This document shows, one piece after another, positions 61,339 to 64,000 of a stretch of DNA of 64,000 nt (position 1 is the stretch's first letter; each line of letters begins with the position of its first letter). Location of the stretch: NCBI GenBank assembly GCA_013391385.1, contig JACBFI010000002.1, positions 153,484 to 217,483 on the forward strand, given 5' to 3'. This DNA comes from Sediminibacterium sp. Gen4 (GTDB taxonomy: Bacteria; Bacteroidota; Bacteroidia; Chitinophagales; Chitinophagaceae). The translations under genes were made by a program, and so were the position numbers. Under the pieces are notes generated by a model. That model was given only the letters and a program-made list of their open reading frames with translations, did not search any database and had not been told where the DNA came from.

Positions 61339-61767
61339 CTAATCCCACGTTTCACTTTTAGCCCATTTCCAAGCATAGCGAATAATCAACCCAAGCAAAC
61401 CCACTTCTAAAGCTGCACCCAATACCATGTGCATCCAAGCTTCGCCTACCAAATTAAACAGAGAATAAGGAATGTACACGGTAGCCACCATGATATTTGT
61501 ACACCGATTGATTTTTGCCGGTAAGACAACAGAAAGAGCAATCATCAGTGCCGGTAAAGACACTGATGCGAGTGCTGCTAGGAGAAAGCCTTGTGTAATA
61601 TCAAATACAAATACCCGTCCATTTTGAATATCTGCCAGCTTACCCGGCATGAACAAATGAAATACATCAACATAGATATACAAAAACATAAAACTCGTCC
61701 ATAGTGCTGCCAGTTTCAGCTGTGTACTGACTTTATTGTCTTTTAGTTCATTTTGTTGTGTATACAT
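61339..61767 (-). CDS. Four-helix membrane protein (DUF6326-like)
   Basis: From the ATG at 61767 (142 residues): MYTQQNELKDNKVSTQLKLA, then helices about LWTSFMFLYIYVDVFHLFM, GFLLAALASVSLPALMIALS, IMVATVYIPYSLFNLVGEAW and MVLGAALEVGLLGLIIRYAW. Spacing and the D.F.L..PG.L segment fit DUF6326-like proteins. The longer frame (to 61881) runs over the end of the upstream gene and is rejected. Function unknown. Confidence 0.7.
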   Translation of the reverse strand: MYTQQNELKDNKVSTQLKLAALWTSFMFLYIYVDVFHLFMPGKLADIQNGRVFVFDITQGFLLAALASVSLPALMIALSVVLPAKINRCTNIMVATVYIPYSLFNLVGEAWMHMVLGAALEVGLLGLIIRYAWKWAKSETWD

Positions 61768-61777
61768 AACCCATTTA

Positions 61778-62407
61778 TTAGAAATTAAAACCAACATGCA
61801 ATCCCGGCTCTCCAAAAACAAACTTGGACCATTGATCATCCAACTGTTTGAATCCATTGGGTAGTGTGGTGTGATAAGCACGGTGGGTGATGGCGAGTGA
61901 TGGCTGAATAAAAAAACGATCCTTAAACAATTTCACATGATAGCCTACACGATAGGTATTAAAGATCTGAAAACCGTTGTCGATCTTTTTGTCTTGACGA
62001 TCTTTAAAACTTTGCCAGGTAGGCATCACATTCAATTCAGCATACCAGTTATTGGTAAAGAATCGCTGGTAAGATAGAGATACTCCATACTCACGCACAT
62101 AACCGGGAAATTCTTCTTCCTTCTTTCCATATGCTTTGTTCAAAAATGGATGGATACCATTGGGCCAGGCATATTTCCATGTTTTGGGTTCTATCGTAAT
62201 CACATCTTTACCTGTGATACGATAACCGACATTGAGTTGAAAAAAATCGGGGCTGTTGGTGGTCGCCAGATTACCGAATAATACAAACATGGAACTTCCA
62301 ACAAACCATTTTTTATGCGTAGTGTCTGTTTTAGCATACTGCGCTTTGAGTTGGAGGATACTTACCATCATGAAGAGAATACCGATGAATAAAACTTTCT
62401 TTTGCAT
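61778..62407 (-). CDS. Outer-membrane-like protein, paralogue 1
   Basis: A 209-residue protein with signal peptide MQKKVLFIGILFMMVSILQLKAQ and a beta-rich body: WFVGSSMFVLFGNLATTNSP, FFQLNVGYRITGKDVITIE, GYVREYGVSLSYQRFFTNNW and an aromatic end GLHVGFNF. Very similar in layout to the next gene upstream (201 aa). Probably an eight-strand barrel-like outer membrane protein. A 20-base motif 56 bases before its ATG recurs at the same distance before the paralogue. Confidence 0.78.
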   Translation of the reverse strand: MQKKVLFIGILFMMVSILQLKAQYAKTDTTHKKWFVGSSMFVLFGNLATTNSPDFFQLNVGYRITGKDVITIEPKTWKYAWPNGIHPFLNKAYGKKEEEFPGYVREYGVSLSYQRFFTNNWYAELNVMPTWQSFKDRQDKKIDNGFQIFNTYRVGYHVKLFKDRFFIQPSLAITHRAYHTTLPNGFKQLDDQWSKFVFGEPGLHVGFNF

Positions 62408-62462
62408 TTGCTTGCTTTTTATATGAAATGAAAATGTAAAAGTCGACAGACGAAGTATAATG

Positions 62463-62482
62463 ACTCGTTCACTTTAGTTAAG
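62463..62482 (-). promoter_or_regulatory. Shared upstream motif, copy 1
   Basis: Plus strand ACTCGTTCACTTTAGTTAAG. It begins 56 bases upstream of the paralogue 1 ATG and matches 63176-63195 at 19 of 20 positions. Candidate regulator site. Confidence 0.6.
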
Positions 62483-62514
62483 AAATACTTGTCGACTCGT
62501 TTTTAAGACTCTTT

Positions 62515-63120
62515 TTAAAAATTAAATCCGAAATGAAGTCCGGGTTGAAGAAAATAGTTGGGCCATTTTTTTTCTACTGCTTTGAAAGATTCGGGAACAT
62601 TGGTTCTGATAGGCCAATAACTACATCCCAGTGCCGGTTCAAAGAAGAAACGGTTTTTGAAGAATTTGAATTGATAGCCCAAATGAAAATTCAGGTATAG
62701 TGTGTATCCGTTGCCGATCTTCTTTTTATTCGTATCCATGTATTTTTCAAAAGCATTCAATGCATGAACAGACGTGTAAACGCCTTTCCACCAAAAACGC
62801 TGATAGCCTACCGTAGGTACGAGTATGCGTGCATGACCCGGATAGCCTTCTCCCGGCTTATCAAAGTTGGGACCAAAGGGAATCCCAATCGGCCAGGCAT
62901 AAATGGATCTTTTAAATTCAAAAGAAACCACATCTTTTGGTGTGATCCGATAACCCACATTCAATTGTATGTACTCGGGGTTGTTGACTTTGGAGAAATT
63001 ACCCAACATCAGTAATGAACTACCGATGTACCATCTTTTAAACGTGCTATCTTGCGCTTTTACCTGTAAACTGCTGACCCATACGATGCCCAATGTCATC
63101 CATAAAACTTTCTTTTGCAT
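62515..63120 (-). CDS. Outer-membrane-like protein, paralogue 2
   Basis: A 201-residue protein with signal peptide MQKKVLWMTLGIVWVSSLQVKAQ, then RWYIGSSLLMLGNFSKVNNP, YIQLNVGYRITPKDVVSFE and YQFKFFKNRFFFEPALGCSY, ending GLHFGFNF. It shares the opening, the VGYRIT.KDV segment and the FNF end with its neighbour, so they arose by duplication. Function unknown; same class as above. It lies upstream on the same strand. Confidence 0.78.
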   Translation of the reverse strand: MQKKVLWMTLGIVWVSSLQVKAQDSTFKRWYIGSSLLMLGNFSKVNNPEYIQLNVGYRITPKDVVSFEFKRSIYAWPIGIPFGPNFDKPGEGYPGHARILVPTVGYQRFWWKGVYTSVHALNAFEKYMDTNKKKIGNGYTLYLNFHLGYQFKFFKNRFFFEPALGCSYWPIRTNVPESFKAVEKKWPNYFLQPGLHFGFNF

Positions 63121-63175
63121 ATCCTTTTAATTAGCGTTAAATGATATGGCAAAGAAAGAAAGGCGGAAAGCTTCC

Positions 63176-63195
63176 ACTCGTTCACTTAAGTTAAG
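63176..63195 (-). promoter_or_regulatory. Shared upstream motif, copy 2
   Basis: Plus strand ACTCGTTCACTTAAGTTAAG, again 56 bases upstream of the ATG of its gene. It contains the palindrome CTTAAG. It lies between paralogue 2 and the Crp/Fnr regulator gene. Confidence 0.6.
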
Positions 63196-63210
63196 TAATG
63201 AAGGGACTCT

Positions 63211-63786
63211 TTATTTTTTTTCTGAAATTCTTGCCCTTAGTCGGCTTAAGGATTGTGGCTGTATACCCAAATAACTCGCCAACTGGTGTTGTGGTACACG
63301 CTGAATGAGATCGGGTCTTTTTTCTAGTAAATTCAAATAGCGTTGCTCAGGAGAAGAGGTTTTGAACTCGTCAAAATCCATGCGTTCTTTCGCCAAGAGT
63401 TCTTCTGATAACTTCTTACACAGAGACTCAAACTTGGGAAATTTAGCATTGACTTCTGCTTCCATATCAGAATTGGAGATCAACAGGATACAATCTTCTG
63501 TACAACTCACATAATATTCAGATGGTGTTTTACTGATAACACAAGGAGGAGTCAAAGCTTCCATTTCGGTATAGAAAGCGGTGGTTTTTTCCTCGGCGTC
63601 TATTTCATAATAGGTACGAATACAGCCTTTGAGGACAAAGTAGCTTTCTTTTGATTTTTGTCCTTCTTTGAGTAAGATCGTTCCTTTTTTGACGGAATGA
63701 AAAATATCCAAAGAAACGATAGCATTCTTTTCTTCTTCGGTTAGGGTGACGTATTTGGAGAGGAAATTGAAGAGTAGGGTTTGCAT
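63211..63786 (-). CDS. Crp/Fnr-family cyclic-nucleotide-binding-like regulator
   Basis: A 191-residue regulator with a cNMP-binding fold (HSVKKGTILLKEGQKSKESY; FVLKGCIRTYYEIDAEEKTT) and, near the end, a helix-turn-helix part (VPQHQLASYLGIQPQSLSRL). It lacks Fnr-type N-terminal cysteines and the residues that bind cAMP are not obvious, as in many Bacteroidota members. It lies just upstream of the two barrel-like genes and may control them. Promoter and a perfect 15-base palindrome lie in front. Confidence 0.9.
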   Translation of the reverse strand: MQTLLFNFLSKYVTLTEEEKNAIVSLDIFHSVKKGTILLKEGQKSKESYFVLKGCIRTYYEIDAEEKTTAFYTEMEALTPPCVISKTPSEYYVSCTEDCILLISNSDMEAEVNAKFPKFESLCKKLSEELLAKERMDFDEFKTSSPEQRYLNLLEKRPDLIQRVPQHQLASYLGIQPQSLSRLRARISEKK

Positions 63787-63806
63787 GGGTTGTTTAGCTG
63801 ATTTCC

Positions 63807-63821
63807 CTCAACAGTGTTGAG
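63807..63821 (-). promoter_or_regulatory. Palindrome in the regulator leader
   Basis: CTCAACA G TGTTGAG, a perfect 15-base dyad 21 bases before the regulator's ATG and downstream of its promoter; candidate autoregulatory site. Confidence 0.45.
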
Positions 63822-63848
63822 CGCTTTTAAAAGGGATCTTGTTTTTTA

Positions 63849-63877
63849 CAAAACTACTGCATTCTAAACTATGCCAA
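63849..63877 (-). promoter_or_regulatory. Promoter of the Crp/Fnr-like gene
   Basis: On the minus strand TTG (63875-63877), an 18-base spacer, and TAGTTTTG (63849-63856), an exact TAnnTTTG: the best match to the Bacteroidota promoter in the window. Confidence 0.6.
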
Positions 63878-63893
63878 TAAAGGTTTATTTCGT

Positions 63894-63925
63894 CGAAGAG
63901 TCTCCGAGGCACGAGGGACTCTTCG
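63894..63925. other. Hairpin at the right end
   Basis: Stem CGAAGAGTC/GACTCTTCG (63894-63902 with 63917-63925), extendable by two pairs. The loop contains CGAGGCACGAG. No T-run follows. The remaining sequence to 64000 holds no ORF I can support; it may be the edge of another element. Confidence 0.55.
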
Positions 63926-64000
63926 TGTCGCACAGCCAAGATATCTGTCTCGTCCTAAAATAAGTTTACAGTTTTTTGCTTAATCCTGTTCTTGCTTTAC

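Noticed and set aside
61768-61881. N-terminal extension of the DUF6326-like protein
   Set aside because: It reads antisense-free but out of frame through the end of the upstream barrel-like gene; the ATG at 61767 fits the family.

Overview
The window looks like a chromosomal segment of a Bacteroidota bacterium, most likely family Chitinophagaceae (Sediminibacterium/Lacibacter-like; the genus is a guess). The reasons are the protein types (tandem fasciclin proteins, carboxypeptidase-regulatory-like repeat protein, DUF3667, PRiA4b-like protein, LytS/LytTR pairs, TamL/BamA-like barrel, zinc-less Tgt, mitochondrial-type citrate synthase), the lack of Shine-Dalgarno sequences before most starts, and TAnnTTTG-type -7 boxes upstream of several genes. 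By eye the base composition is uniform and moderately AT-rich, and no prophage, integrase or transposase gene is seen. LAYOUT: 1-10.8 kb holds envelope and translation genes: the end of a BamA/TamA barrel, truB, proS, a lipoprotein, a FadL-like barrel, miaA, a PRiA4b-like protein, cca, a family-9 glycosyltransferase and a Sua5/YrdC protein. 10.8-20.3 kb holds dapD, an EamA transporter, a LiaF-like/DUF4288/LytS/LytTR operon, two further response regulators, and a THI5/NMT1-like sensor kinase with its receiver. 20.4-28.9 kb holds tRNA-Leu(CAG), a LuxE-like acyl-protein synthetase, a UbiA-like membrane protein, an M42 peptidase, a GATase1 + ATP-grasp-like pair, and cmk. 29-38 kb holds two fasciclin proteins, PaiB-GDPD, Mrp, a hydroxyacyl-CoA dehydrogenase, a YdcF-like protein and a ribD-EamA-YigZ overlapping operon. 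38-48.9 kb holds prmC, ExbB/ExbD, an SPFH protein, an EEP hydrolase, tRNA-Ala(GGC) with a decayed tRNA copy, gltA, an LptF/G permease, tgt, a GT2 enzyme and rsmG. 49-60.4 kb holds a CPA2 antiporter, a YkgJ-like protein, DUF3667, gcvP, an XRE-like regulator, two paralogous secreted proteins, a dienelactone hydrolase and a zinc alcohol dehydrogenase. 60.5-64 kb holds higBA, a small membrane protein, two paralogous barrel-like proteins and a Crp/Fnr regulator. HOW GENES WORK TOGETHER: several groups overlap by 4-31 bases (lipoprotein/UbiA-like, paiB/gdpd, ribD/eamA/yigZ, GT2/rsmG, kinase/receiver), which implies translational coupling. tRNA maturation is over-represented (truB, proS, miaA, cca, Sua5, tgt, two tRNAs). 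MOST UNUSUAL SIGNAL: at least five places carry short runs with a strict 7-base period in which one dinucleotide keeps its phase (AT-N5 or TT-N5 units on the left arm, N5-AT or N5-AA on the right). Three of them (11.66-11.73, 40.26-40.34 and 47.02-47.14 kb) are arranged as inverted arms between genes; one is a tandem run only (43.20 kb); and one run shares 20 identical bases with the 40.3-kb element but lies in frame inside gcvP (54.16 kb). Related but less strictly periodic inverted elements lie at 24.14 and 48.95 kb. The sequences differ between most loci while the architecture is the same, which suggests a class of elements defined by period and palindromy rather than by consensus.
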